DNA of 64,000 nt, from NCBI RefSeq assembly GCF_000165425.1, contig NW_001798987.1, positions 124,001 to 188,000 on the forward strand, in the 5' to 3' direction. This DNA comes from Paramecium tetraurelia (lineage: Eukaryota; Ciliophora; Oligohymenophorea; Peniculida; Parameciidae). Below, piece after piece: positions 1 to 12,231 of the stretch. Both the position numbers and the translations under genes were made by a program. Each line of letters starts with the position of its first letter. Positions within the stretch are counted from its first letter, which is position 1. Under the pieces are notes generated by a model that ran no database searches, had not been told where the DNA came from, and saw only the letters and a program-made list of their open reading frames with translations.

Positions 1-98
1 TAAAAAATAATTCTTAAGAATACTCAATTTATTCCATTCAGAATTTCCTGAAATAAAAATATTAAATTAACTCTGATTTAGTTTTGGAATATTTATAT

Positions 99-1560
99 AT
101 GAAATTTATTTTAATATTAGTCTTCACATTCGGCCTGAATGCCTTAATGCTGAGAAGTGTGAATGAAAAATTAACAGAGCATGTAATACAGGTAATTGAA
201 CCGTATTATTTAAGTAAATACGTGAATAAGTGAAGAATCCATTGAGCCAAAATTACCACTCAGCATATGATAGATTGGCTTATTATGTTGATACCTTTGG
301 TCCTAGATTATGGGGATCAGAGAATATGGCAGACGCAGTTGACGCACTCTATAAGGATATTCAGACAATGGGATTTGACAGAACTTGGAAAGAAAATCTA
401 GGAGAGATTACATCATGGAGGAGAGGAGAAGAAAGTGTTACATTGTTTGATCCGAGAGAAATACCTCAGAAATTGAATATGATTGGATTGGGATGGACTC
501 CTGCTGGAAGTGTAAAGGCTGAAGTGGAAGTGGTTCATTCATTTGAGGAATTGAAATCGAAGGATGTGAAAGGAAAGATTGTATGTTACAATTTTGAATG
601 GAATGGATATGATTCTGGTGTGGCATTCAGATATGCAGGACCTGTAGAGGCAGAAAAGGCAGGAGCTATTGGTACAATGATCAGAAGTGTGGCAAGTGTA
701 TCAATTGCATCACCACATACAGTATATATTTTGTTAGAATTTCAAGGGAATGACGGATTATGACAATATCAAATATCCAGCAGTTGCAATTACTGTTGAG
801 GATGCAGATATGCTAGACAGGATGAGATAAAGAGGCTAAACGGTAGTAGTGGAGATCAAAACAGAAGGATAGTAATATAAAACAACAAGCGATAATGTCA
901 TTGCAGAAATCAAAGGATCTAAATATCCAGACGAGATCTTGTTAATGGGTGGTCATTGGGATTCATGGGATGTTGGATCATAAACAGGAGCCAATGATGA
1001 TGGTGGTGGTGTTATTGTCTGTTTAGAGACATTAAGAGTCTTAAATTCATTGGGAATTAGACCAAAGAGAACATTAAGGTTCATTGCTTGGAGTGGTGAA
1101 GAGATGGGCTAGTACAACAATGGAGCAGTTCATTATGCTCGTAATCATGGCAAAGAAAATCATATAATTGCTTTCGAATCTGATTTAGGATCAACCAAAC
1201 CATATGGATTTGGTATAACAGCTGGATAGCAATTTACGTAATTTTTATGCTTACAAAATTCTTAGATAATTGGTAACATATTTGGCTTAAGAATATTTAA
1301 CTGGTATTGGAGCAGAACGCATCTTTCCAAATGATGGAGAAGCTGTAGATAGTGGAATTTTAGCTGAATTCACTGGAACTCCTATGTTGAATAATCGAAT
1401 TGCTGACAACAAAAATCATGATTACTATTTCACTTATCATCACACTGCCGGTGATTCTATGTGGATGATGAATCCAGAAGATATGGATGATAATGTAGTT
1501 GCTATTGCCAGTATCATGTATTTGATTGCTGATTATGATGGACCCATTCCAAAAGATTGA
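99..1560 (+). CDS. Secreted M28 zinc metallopeptidase, carboxypeptidase Q-like
   Basis: Predicted 461-aa exopeptidase of the M28 family (plasma glutamate carboxypeptidase group), likely acting in lysosome/food vacuole or outside the cell. The start at 99 gives a short hydrophobic N-terminus typical of a signal peptide (MKFILILVFTFG). A PA-like region lies before the catalytic domain, which shows the zinc motifs GGHWDSWD, GANDDGGG, GEEMG, ESDLG and a distal HHTAGDS. Three micro-introns (192-214, 722-746, 1238-1265; 23, 25 and 28 nt) restore one frame, with many TAA/TAG read as Gln. Ends at TGA. Family assignment is firm; substrate is inferred. Confidence 0.9.
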
Positions 1561-2022
1561 GTAAATTAAATGTTGTTAAATTAAATGAATATTATATTCC
1601 TCATAGTTTTCTTTTATATATCAATTTTAATTATATGGACACTTTTTTAATGTTTGTTTTAAGATTTGTTAATATTTAGAAGGGTAGCTCTCTATTTTTA
1701 TATCTATTAATAAAACACTATCCATCTAATATTTTTTATTAAATCTTAAATTTATTAAGATATCATTACTAGGAGTGTATTTTATAAGAATATAGATTTA
1801 AAGTTATATCAAATGATTATTAACTGCTGTGTACCTTAATAAAACGTTAAGAATTCTCGAATAAATAACAGTTCAGTGAAAACTATTTCAGTGTTTTATA
1901 ATTTTAATTTCCTTTAGATTTAATATTCATATAATATATATAAAAGAATTATGAAATTATATGACCTTTTCATAATTTTTAACCCAACTAAATTGATTCA
2001 ATAATTGATATAAATTTATTTT
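1561..2022. other. Convergent intergenic spacer
   Basis: About 460 bases of very AT-rich DNA between the 3' ends of the M28 gene and the SAC/5-phosphatase gene. I see no conserved reading frame, RNA gene or repeat array. It is unusually long for this window, where convergent ends are normally 15-55 bases apart. Confidence 0.5.
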
Positions 2023-4674
2023 TCATTCAAATTCAGGGTTGCATAATTTCATTAACAATTCTCTATCTGGCTTTAGAGTAACATTTAATTAACTAGCTCT
2101 TTACTTATACTTGGTACACGGCTCAAAATTTTTAATATTTTAAATCTTTGGAAAATATTGATGTCCGATTTGTTCATCTTCTTCTAATTGAATCAATTCT
2201 CTGAACAAATTTTCTTTTTTTTTTTTATCTATCTCACATACTTAGGTTTGAATGAGACAACCAACTGGTCTGTGATCAGAGACTTGAAAATTACCTTAAA
2301 TTCTATCATACCATTCAACTGAATGAATGGCTACTTTCTAAATCTTTTTGAGCAGAATTCTATCAGTAAATGAAGGGACTCTTTTTTTGACTGTGTCATA
2401 GATTTCAGTTCCTATGTCATACTTATAAGTAGGTAAAAATTAAATATCAGCTTCGTGAAATTGCTTTAAGTATTAAGATTTTAATTTTTCTAGATGCATC
2501 TAATCGTACTCTTTTAATACTTAGAATTTAATACCTTTTAAATGTTTCAAAATGGCTTCTTTCTATTCTTGGTTTTATATATTTTGATAGTTAGAGATGC
2601 TGGCTACGACTGATTATTGTGCTAGATTGATTCTGAAATTCATATCTCCAAATGTTATAACCCAATCGCATTAATTTAATTCAGCTCTATTATGGATATA
2701 GTCAAATGCAGCCATTCTATCATCATTAGACTTTTGTCCAGCTGGCAAATGCACATTGACAAAACAGATGTTACTGTCATAAAATCTCAGTTTAATGATC
2801 TATGTATTATATATTATCTTTACCACTCCTCCTTTGTTGCCTAATGATTATCCAAATCCATATTTGACAATTTCAGTTTTGACATTTGAAATGTGCAGTT
2901 TTTCATCATCTAACACAAACACTAAGATGAAAGTACCGACCATAACTTATTGAGCTGCTAAAACATACTTTGCTTTAGTATTCAGACAATTATATAATAT
3001 CTATTTCCAATTTTCAATGACATCTCTATTCTACCGACCAACTACAGTCAGAGTATTAAGTTTGACTAATTCTTGAAATCCTATAGCCACAATGTGAGGA
3101 GGAGTTTAGAATTGAAAGAGCTAACTATACAAAGACTTATCATTGGGTTAATGAGCATTGATGTTCCAAGTAACAACATAAACACTCTTCTACAACAATT
3201 ATGTGTATTCATTTTCTCTCTTTTTCATAGTTCTTTCTAACATCATAATATTTTCATTGGCCTAACTCTCCGATATTGGGAATCCAAGTGCTCTGTGAAT
3301 AACTTCTTTCAATTATTTTTCCTCAACCATGTTTTTATAAAATTGATTCAAATCACTATTCTATTATCCAACCTTATAAATTAATCTCAATTGATCTCCA
3401 TTTTCCATCCATTTCGATTTGAAATAGAGGAGGAAAGGATGTATATTGTGAATACTTGGGATGTCCAAATCAACGTAGAGATTCTAAGCATCAAATTCCT
3501 ATAAGATGTCAACTTTGAAAGTTTATAAGATTTTTTAAACTCCCATCATGGCAACTTTGGCCATCACAATATTAGTTTGATCCAAACAATCATAACAGTT
3601 GATCCTCATGATATTTTGCTATCTATGTCCTAAAGTGGATGAGTAATCAACACATTCATTCAGTTTTTCTAGGTATTTATTGATACTATCCAAATCCTTA
3701 TTGAGAAATGCTGACTTGAAATTGAATTTATAGATAGACATTTACTCTGACTCAGTTAGATATCTGTCTAATTGATTTGGGAGTTATGAACCATCATCAA
3801 CTAAATTGATAAAATGGATTTTGATGAAATTGGACAATAGAATTTGAAAGTGCTTATTCATCGCCTTTTTTGGGTCTTCTTAACTCATTACAATTTAATT
3901 ATTAAAGATGTTGTATTACCAAAAGAGAGGAATACTACCCCTACACAAAATCTATTTAGCCTTTTCGTTGTTCATGTAGACCAATTGCTCAGTCTCAGTG
4001 TAATTGGCAACATTCCCTTCAGTGTCTATGCCAGTGTCATTCCGTATCGACCCTCCTTTATAAAAGGATCTACGACTGATTAGACAATATTGAATTTGAT
4101 TCAAATTTCTTAAGGTTATTGAGAAGATCCCAACATAACCTTGTATGATCTTCAATTGCCATTCAGGTGGAAACATCTTACAAAGATTGCTGTTCCACCA
4201 AAATCGATTATGCTGATAATTTGATTGATTAGTCAAATCTATTCCATAACTAAAATAAAAAGAGTTGATGAAGAGATTCTTCACCTTCTCTAATTGATCC
4301 TTCTCAAAAATGTCATGTTCAGGCTCTTAATGTTTCTACAATAATTAATTAGAATACCTTGTCTACAAATCCCACTTTAGTAATCTGATAGATTGGCCAT
4401 CCTTCCAATATCCCAATCATATCTGCATCCTCTATAAACAATAGCACGGGCTTCCCGCTTACTTCGAATATACCCAAAATACCAAAAATCTTTCTGGGTT
4501 GAAAACTCTAATCGAATTTTTCTTTACTTTCCCACATTTTCATGTTTCCTCTATCAATGATCAACTTGTTAGAAATTCGAGTTAATTGAAAGTCAGGATC
4601 TATCTAGGGTTTCTTTAAATTTGTACAATCATCTTATTAGGAGTGAGGGTTAAACTCATTAATGCTTGATTCAT
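2023..4674 (-). CDS. Synaptojanin-like protein: SAC domain plus inositol 5-phosphatase
   Basis: About 865 aa in three exons (introns of 23 and 31 nt near the N-terminus). The N-terminal half is a SAC phosphoinositide phosphatase domain: [18 protein letters not shown] and RGSIPLFWQ are recognisable. Its P-loop reads [10 protein letters not shown] instead of the usual CX5R(T/S), so the catalytic Arg is Gln (codon 3577-3579). The C-terminal half is a complete endonuclease/exonuclease/phosphatase-fold 5-phosphatase, with [32 protein letters not shown] and SDHRPVG. It should remove the 5-phosphate from PI(4,5)P2 or related lipids during membrane traffic; the SAC part is probably inactive or scaffolding. 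The short Lys-rich tail after the catalytic domain is encoded partly by a 12-A run. Confidence 0.92.
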
Positions 4675-4689
4675 AATTATCTATATATA

Positions 4690-4714
4690 TTTATATATAT
4701 ATATATATATATAT
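4690..4714. repeat. (TA)n microsatellite
   Basis: Nearly pure TA dinucleotide run in the 86-base gap between the start of the SAC/5-phosphatase gene and the stop of the next minus-strand gene. It is the only promoter-sized space for the phosphatase gene. Confidence 0.8.
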
Positions 4715-4760
4715 TTAAACATCAACAATCTCTTCTTCAATAACTTTATATAAAATTATT

Positions 4761-5176
4761 TCATTTATACCTAGATGATGATGAAGAATCCGATTGAGAA
4801 TCTGATGATGAACTTGCCTTTTAATTATTTCCAACCAGTGAGTTCTTAAAGTATCTATGAATTATAACATTTTTTAATACTTGCTGCTTTGGATCAGTGC
4901 TTCTTCATTATCACTAACCACAATAAAGTGACTTTGTATTAGCTCTCTCAATGCTGATTGTGTTATTTTAACTCGTTTATCATTCTAGTATTACTGCTTT
5001 TCCGAGACTTTCTTGTGGTTTTCTTGTTTTTTAACTACTGTCTTTTAAACCTTGGGAACTGGAGTTTTCTATTCTCTTAACAGCTCCTTCGTTACTACCG
5101 ACATCACTCCATTCACAGACATTACACGTTTGCGTTTCCCATCAACTACTTTAGATTTGTCACTCACTTCTTTCAT
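4761..5176 (-). CDS. Small basic protein with Ser/Asp tail, unknown
   Basis: Predicted 130 aa. The N-terminal half is strongly basic (VDGKRKRV, KTVVKKQENHKK); the middle is helical; the tail after a 23-nt intron is Ser/Asp-rich (SSSDSQSD) and ends at TGA. The intron donor is GTT rather than GTA, so the splice is slightly uncertain, but it is the only one that gives a multiple of three and a sensible tail. The basic plus acidic-Ser layout resembles small nucleolar or nuclear proteins; no domain was recognised. Confidence 0.6.
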
Positions 5177-5308
5177 GTATGATATTATAATGAATCAAAA
5201 TTATTGCTTCATTAATCGCTGAATAATGAAAATCCCATTTATTGCACACGCCAATTAATCATAAATTCGCTTTATAATTTATATTTTATTATATTATAGT
5301 TAATTCTC

Positions 5309-5632
5309 ATGCTAAATCCTTCCATTTCAAAGTCCTTAGGCGTTTTCCAATTATTAATTTAAACCTATTTTGGAACTTCACTCCTTTTCAACAATCCAGA
5401 TATCAAGGACTAAGGTTCTGTTCAAAATCTCCAGAACTTCTTCGTCTCTCCAGAATATTCTAAAAATACTTTGCCATTTTTTAATCTTCATAAATGCAAC
5501 CTCAATTTTGCCTTGAACAACTCACTTGATCATTGTAATTAAATTGACTGGAATTTCAATGCTAAGTTTTAAATACGATTGCATTAAACAAAACAGAGTA
5601 GCATTTAAGATTCTCATTTGAAAGTACATTGA
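5309..5632 (+). CDS. Hypothetical 107-aa protein
   Basis: Single-exon frame of 108 codons from ATG to TGA with Pro, Asp and Asn spaced as in real protein (for example LFNNPDIKDQ, FFVSPEYSKNT). It fills the gap between two minus-strand genes. Because only TGA stops translation here, a frame of this length can occur by chance (my rough guess is about one in ten), and a basic spliced minus-strand reading also exists. No domain recognised. Confidence 0.4.
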
Positions 5633-5682
5633 TTATATATTTAATTATTTAATGTTAATTAAAATGATTACAATTCACAAAT

Positions 5683-6209
5683 TCATTAAGTTTTCTTGTC
5701 TTTTGCATTCACTTTATTCATATATTCATGTTTATCGATAGCATATTTTTTAGTATAATATTGAGCAATTGATTTGTATCCAATTAGATCATTGGCTCTA
5801 AGTAAATTTGCTGCATCACAATTCAACGGGCTGTCTGGATTGGGTTCTTAGAGCATTAATCTAACTGCTCGAATAATACTTTCAATTGTCCATCTTGGCT
5901 CCCATTTTTAGGAGAGTACTTCTAAACACACTTCTCCCGTGTCCATATGAACATTAGGATGAAATATTCTTGTTTGAAAATGAAGTGTAGGGGCTGAGAT
6001 TGGATAATTTTGCGGAATGGAAACTTTAATCTAGTTTCATCGAGTGATATTACTTTAAAGATTCCATTCTCAAATGGAGTGTCTTCTGGACCGAATAAGT
6101 AGACAGACCAATTTAGTAGATCAGTCTCGTTGACTTAAATAATCATAGTGGGGTCATTTAACTTTTATAGGTCATGTTGTTCCTTCATTAGTCGAGGTCT
6201 GCAAATCAT
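5683..6209 (-). CDS. Ubiquitin-conjugating enzyme E2, PEX4-like
   Basis: 167 aa, the normal size of a single-domain E2, one 23-nt intron. The active-site Cys is in DTGEVCLEVL, preceded by the HPNV element. The C-terminal half, with PNPDSPLNCDAANLLR and GYKSIAQYYTKKYA, is closest to the peroxisomal E2 PEX4 (plant UBC21 type), which monoubiquitinates the PEX5 import receptor at the peroxisome membrane. E2 identity is certain; the PEX4 assignment rests on that C-terminal block. Confidence 0.85.
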
Positions 6210-6626
6210 CAATTTATATATTATTAATGGCAGATTTAAACAAAAACAAAAAGCCTATTTTAACATCAATCAGTTTGAATGAAAAACGATCAATCATAAG
6301 ATAATAGAAATCTCCAAAGAATAACAAAAATGCCATTCGACTCTGAGAAATATGTTGAAAGGGAAATGATGTGAAGATGGAAAAGAAATATAATGATTTG
6401 GTATGGAAATTGCAAACATTATTCCTGGAGATCAATAATAGTTATTATGTAAGTATTGTAACATAAAACAGGATATTAATGAAAAGATTGAATAGAAAAT
6501 CAGATGAATTTGGATATAAAACGCTATGGAGGAGATGAAGAGAGAATTCACATTTGCAATAGATAAGATAATTCTAATCATTAATCTACTAGGCATTAAG
6601 GTTGATGTATATAATAAATGCATATA
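6210..6626 (+). other. Possible decayed coiled-coil fragment between genes
   Basis: About 420 bases between two minus-strand genes. On the plus strand one frame, joined across a 23-nt intron-like segment near 6448, reads as charged helical protein (EKKYNDLVWKLQTLF, NAMEEMKREFTF) but carries internal TGA codons. It could be a short protein starting at the ATG near 6331, a pseudogene, or chance. No domain recognised. Confidence 0.25.
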
Positions 6627-7709
6627 TCACAACTTTAAGTATGAAATTAATAGTTTATGAAGTGGAGTCCTTTCAAAGGCTCTTATGTCATTCATCATTA
6701 ATATTTGTTGATTCAATAATTTTTGTCTAAGTATTTCCAATTATTCTTTCATGCATTGATTTAAATATAATTAGCTAGTTTTTAATTGCTCAAGGAATTT
6801 TTTAAAGTTCTTCTTTTAAATTTGGTTTTTATTCATTCTTTCATCCAAACTTTTATTCAGTAAAGATCGATTTGATTCTTTTTCTCTGAAAGTGAATCTC
6901 ATTCTATTTAAATTCCACAATTATCTTTTTTCATAAATAGTTTCTTTTCTTTGAGATTCACTTTTGTTAACTAAATCCATGACTTCTTTCTCCTTCCTTG
7001 ATTTTATAGTTCTGTTTTGCATAATAATACGATATAAGTTGAAAAATTGCATTCTCAAAGGATCTGATTTACAATTCACATCTTTTCGCAACATATCTAA
7101 TATAATTTTTTCTTTAACTTGCTGCAAATTTAATTATTTGAATGGTTATCTATGACCTTAATAAGATGAATTTCGTCCTGATTATAAGATTTTTGAACTT
7201 ATTAATTTGATATTAAGATTAGGGTTATCATTCTAACCAAGAGTTATGTAGTGTTCTAGTTCTTAATTTTACACTTCCTTATTATAGGAACTAAAGCGCA
7301 ATTCATTGACATAAGACTTGTGTCTTGAAACTAGTTCTTTCTGATTGTCTTCAAGTCTTAACATGATGTTGGATATCCTTTTTTTATTTTCGTGACTTGT
7401 TCTAATCATTAATTCTCTTGTTCGACCATCCAAAAATTCCTAAACATCTTTCGTAACCAAAATCATACTTGAACATCAGGTATGTCATCGGTTTTGGGAA
7501 CTGATTCCTGCAAATCTCCAAGCCAGACAGAATTGTCTCTGGAGGCAGAAGTTTATTTTCTTTTATTTTTCACCAACTGCACTCTTTATTAATGAATGTT
7601 CTTACTCATGTTCCTACTTTTTGATGTATTTCAATAGACTGTTGTTGGTTGCTGTTGAAGGTAGTTGAAGATCCTCCTGAAAATTGAGAGCATCATAAAC
7701 TCTCTCCAT
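6627..7709 (-). CDS. Coiled-coil protein, unknown
   Basis: About 339 aa. Starts MERVYDALNFQED; two introns (34 and 29 nt) connect a basic N-terminus to a long charged helical body rich in Lys, Glu, Asn and Gln. Coding quality is good throughout and TGA ends it just before the fragmentary region at 6.2-6.6 kb. Such proteins are abundant in ciliates, often in basal body or cortical structures. No family recognised; function not inferred. Confidence 0.7.
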
Positions 7710-7871
7710 ATCCACGCTTGGTTGTGTTTAGATTCTCAAATCGTTTTGCCTTTTGTTTCTTCTGGTCGTTTGCTTACTTTACAATTATTCATACAAAGCT
7801 AAATATAATTTGAATCACAATATACGATCATTAGTTATATCAATGTTATAACTTCTTTTCATTAATAATAA

Positions 7872-8864
7872 ATGAAATAAAATTATTATCGATAATAAAG
7901 AGGATCAGCTGGTGCAACATCCAATATAGTGCCTCCTCTGTAAATCAAGAGACAACAGAGCACCAATAAAATTGCAGCATAGCCATCCATGGGGAGTCAT
8001 CTGAGAGAAATAATGAAATAGCAATTTGTTCCAACCACCTCCACCAATAACATTTAAAACGAAATCATAAGATCACAAGAAACATATTTGCAGGAAGTGC
8101 CAGTTGAATTGCAAGACATTAAAATGTATCAAATTTTAAACGTTCTTGGACATGGAGCAACTGCTGAAGTAAAAATGGCAAGGCACAAGATGTTGGATTT
8201 TGTTGTAGCTATTAAGATATATGGAAGCAATGCCAATATTCAACTGTTAGAGTAGGAAGTTCTAATTTTGTAATTACTATCACACCCCAACATAATTAAA
8301 TTGTATTACCAATTGAAAACCACTCAGAGCATCTATTTGATCTAAGAATACTTTTCACCCATGACCTTAGACACCTATTTGAAAGGGAGAACAATCAAGA
8401 GGTTGAGTGAGGACCAAGCTAAAATTATCGGCAAACAATTAAGGAATGCAATTACATATTTACATAGTTTAAACATCATTCATAGAGATTTGAAATTAGA
8501 AAATATTCTAATAGATCCTTCAACCTTGAAAATCAAGTTGATTGACTTTGGATACTCCATCTAGACTGATAAGGAACTGTCTATTTAATGTGGGACTCAT
8601 TAGTATATGGCACCAGAATTAATTAAACAACAGAACTATGATAACAAAGTTGATGTTTGGGCATGCGGAGTTATCTTATTTAGATTGCTAACTGGGTTAT
8701 TCCCATTTAAGGGCAATAATGATGCGGAATTGAACAAGAAGATTATAGCTGGTAAATTGGAGTTCCCATCTTTTATGAATGGGAGTTCAAAAACACTGTT
8801 GCAAGGAATGCTTAATGTTAATAGTCAATAAAGGACTTTAATTGGTTCAGATTTTCTTTAATGA
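7872..8864 (+). CDS. Ser/Thr protein kinase, CAMK-like
   Basis: 330 aa, single exon. A roughly 80-residue Gln/Ser/Thr-rich head precedes a kinase domain with glycine loop GHGATAEV, VAIKIY lysine, HRDLKLENIL, IDFGYS and APELI followed by DVWACG. All catalytic residues are present, so it should be active. The HRDLKLEN and IDFGYS blocks resemble the CAMK/AMPK-like group common in ciliates. It ends 27 bases before the TBC gene on the same strand; no fusion between the two is needed. Confidence 0.9.
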
Positions 8865-8891
8865 TAATTTATTTAATTTATATTCAGTTAT

Positions 8892-10943
8892 ATGTTTCAA
8901 AATAAAATAGAGTAATCAAAAACAGCATTCTTTTGGGATGTATTCAAATGATTTCAAATTTAGATCCTATTGGGCACTTATTCCCCTCAATTACCACATC
9001 CCTCATTTAACGAAATAAATAAGACATCAGTCGACCAGCCACAATATCGCACTTTGAAAATGGATATTCCACGGACTCGTTCTCAATTACTACAACCTCA
9101 AATGCATGGCATTCTAGAAAAAATAATTGTTTTCTTTTGTTAATAGGAAAATATTAGTTACAAACAAGGAATGAATGAAATATTTGCTGTTGTAGCGGTC
9201 TTTAATGAAAGTGGACTTTCCTGGGAAAAGGTCTATGAGTATGCTCGTAAAATCATACTCGATAACAACTTCTTTAAAGACGAAGAGTTCTTGTCATTGC
9301 AAGTTGCCTTCTAATGGATAAATTTGCTACTTAAATTTCACGATTTCCAATTGTACGATTATTTGGATAAGAATCTACTCTCACCAGAACTATATGCTAC
9401 ACCTTGGCTGTTAACTCTATTCGCCAATAAAATGTCCTTAGAATGCACTTATCTGCTTTGGGAGATGCTCTACATCAAGAAGGATTAATTAATGATATAT
9501 TACTTCGTGATTGCAGTTCTCATTTTCTTCAGAGAGAAATTGCTATCAATTGATTCCTCACTCTTGCCACAAACCTTGAGTGGAATCTACATAGACAACG
9601 TTGAAATACTGAAGAACATCTATAAAAAGTAACCATTGTGTTTATAAATAGAGCAGTTGATTTAAAATTGAATACTCCTTCATCTGCCTGTATTCCCACC
9701 AAGATATTTGACTTACCAAAAGAAGAACTTAAGATTCTCATGGATTACTATTAACAACTTGATTGTTTGACTCTTCATTACACAGAATCATTAAAATTAG
9801 AGACCAATTATTGTAGATTATGTTCCAATAATGGATGTGTGCAATGTAGACTTGTGCGAATGCCTCCTGAAATGAAATGTTTCATCTATTCCAACAAACA
9901 TCTATAAGACCTAGTTCAATATGTTGGAGGCTCCATTAAACAATACAAACTGGTAGACAAGGTCCAGAATCACTAAAATTTAATATAGATCATCAAATAC
10001 TCTAAGTTTCAATCTGAATAACAAATTTAACAGAGCTATATATGTTTTTAACAGTAATAATCAAACTGTCAGAATACTGAAGAAGATACTATAAGCACCA
10101 GGTCTTAAAATAGTTTATACAGTTCTTAGATTATTGTTCCTTTTAAATTCAATAAATTACAATTGCAATAGTAATTGTAAAAGTAACCAGATGATTAATT
10201 TGATTCGATGCGATCTCAGGAATAATCCAATAGACAATAATCTGTATCATATAGATAATCATCCATTATTGAATGTAACATTTTACAGAATATACATTTA
10301 AATAATACATCGCCGGTGGAGATTCAGCCACTCATTTTAAAGAAGGATTCCAGAGCGAATTCTTTGAAATAAGATCCCATCAAAAGATACGAAAATAAAG
10401 GGTTATTTAAAAAGATGATTGTGGACATCAATATGTTGAATAACATCAAATTTCACATTTTTAGATGCAAACTGATTGGTACCTAAAAACAAAGAATATT
10501 GGTCTTGAATCAGGGATTCATCTGTTTAGTTAAAGAAGATAAATAAGTGTTTTCGAAATTACAGGGAATCTAATAATTGAAGCCAAAGTTACCCCTCAAA
10601 ACGGAGCAATAGAATCAAGCCATTTAGATTTAATACCTGTATTACATGATATTCCTTAAACGAATCAGCAGCAAACGACTCAATAGCAATGTGATCTCAT
10701 TCTACTTCAAACAGCCAATTGTGAATGTAACTATTTGTTTAATCTTAGTCACAACAAAACATTAATAATCGCTTTTTTAATCTGTTTAAGGAATTTCATA
10801 TGAATGTAGACAATGATTATATAAATGAAGCAAAAAGAATGATTAAGACAGAATACAAAATAACTCTGGAGATGTTAACAACTCAAGAAGCTTAAAATTG
10901 TATAGAAATGGGTAAACAATATTACAAGCAATGCTAATTTTGA
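8892..10943 (+). CDS. TBC1D23-like Rab GTPase-activating protein
   Basis: About 660 aa. An N-terminal TBC domain contains MDIPRTRS (arginine finger region), YKQGMNEI (glutamine finger region) and YATPWLLTLFA. A Cys cluster (CRLCSNNGCVQC) and a Gln-rich linker follow, then a C-terminal PH-like block (RILVLNQGF, RISSKRLNSNVISFYF) matching the TBC1D23/TBCK C-terminus. Introns of 24, 23 and 22 nt are clear; an 18-nt GT..AG segment near 9149 keeps the frame either way and may be exon. TBC1D23 bridges golgin vesicle tethers and endosome-derived vesicles. The 3' end faces the CDK gene 15 bases away. Confidence 0.85.
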
Positions 10944-10958
10944 TATATAAACCCATTT

Positions 10959-12231
10959 TCAATTTAATTTTACTCTCTTTTTCTCTTCTATTTCAAATTT
11001 TAATAAGTCGCCATAATCCACTTCTTAATTACTTTTGTTATCTCTCTATGGAGATTACTCCTTCGTCTGTTGTTTGGCTTAGTTCCTTTCGTCTTTAATC
11101 AATTTCTAAAACTTTTAAGAAACCATTGGTTACGGCCTATATTACACTTTGTCACTTCTATGCTACTGTAGTCTGATATCATTTTTCAAAAGAGTTTCAT
11201 GAAATTCTTTGTCAAATTGAGGCATCTCGTTTTGTTAACAAGGCTTTGGGTCCTGCTTAAAGAATTCATGATTTAAAGCCTGGGCTGCATTCAGCCTTTT
11301 TGTGGGATCAAGTATCAGCAATTACTCAATCAGATCTAAGGTAACTTAATCGATCTATTTATTCTAGATTTGACATAGTTCCTTGATATGTTTAGTAAGT
11401 AATCTCTCGTAGTTTCTTCGAGGCTTGAATTCCTCCCACTGTCTTAAGTTGACGCAATTAGGCCAATTCTATTCGTTAGCACTACCGCATAATTCATAGA
11501 TCTTCTCCATTTGGCGGTACTCAATATCCCCTTTGAAAAGAACATCTCCGGTTATTAATTCTGTAAATATGCAACCAAGACTCCACATATCAATCTAAGT
11601 GTTATAATTAGTTTATCCTAATAGAAGTTCTGGGGCTCTGTACCAAAGGGTTACTACCTTGTATGTGTATTTGGGATTGCTCACATTAGACAATGTTCTG
11701 GCCAAACCAAAATCAGCCAATGTCACTTATCCTTTATTATTCATTAAAATATTAGCACATTTCAAATCTCTATGTATAATTTTACTGTCATGAAGATATT
11801 TAACACCTTCTAAGAGTTGTTTAAAGATGCATTTTAATTATGGTAATGTGAATATATTTCGTTGTCTATGGAGACCAGCAAAATCATGATCGTAATAGTC
11901 AAAAACCAAGAAGGTTGAACCTCTGAAATTATTCCTATGAGATGCTTTGCTTACAATGATTTCCCTTAATCTTAGAATGTTTTTGTGATTCATTATTTTT
12001 AACAATTTGATTTCTCTTATGGCTGTTATAGGGAATCCTAAAGTATAGTGATAACCAATGATTACCTTCTGCCATAATTTTTTGATCCTTTGTATCAATT
12101 TTCTTAAGAGCTACGAAATCATTTGTTTTTAAACATTTCGCCTTATACACTTTCCCATAAGTTCCAGAACCTACTTCTGCAATCACCTTATAATATTTAT
12201 TCACGTTTTTAGTTCGACAAGGCACTTGCAT
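10959..12231 (-). CDS. Cyclin-dependent kinase, CDK9/CDK12-like
   Basis: 414 aa, one 28-nt intron inside the C-helix region. Shows [17 protein letters not shown], the [11 protein letters not shown] cyclin-binding helix, [16 protein letters not shown] and [14 protein letters not shown]. The helix and activation segment fit the transcriptional CDK9/CDK12/Ctk1 group that phosphorylates the RNA polymerase II tail with cyclin K/T-type partners. About 115 residues after the kinase are charged and low-complexity. A 25-nt GT..AG segment upstream would join an extra N-terminal exon starting at 12397 in frame, so the start could be earlier. Confidence 0.9.

Noticed and set aside
8892-9700. Kinase (7872-8864) and TBC gene as one TBCK protein
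   Set aside because: A TGA and 27 bases separate them, and the kinase is a catalytically complete CAMK-type domain unlike the TBCK pseudokinase.
10440-10720. Alternative frame in the TBC1D23-like gene reading as plausible protein (ESGIHLFSQRRQ..)
   Set aside because: The other frame matches the TBC1D23/TBCK PH-like C-terminus (RILVLNQGF, RISSKR) and keeps the introns in phase.
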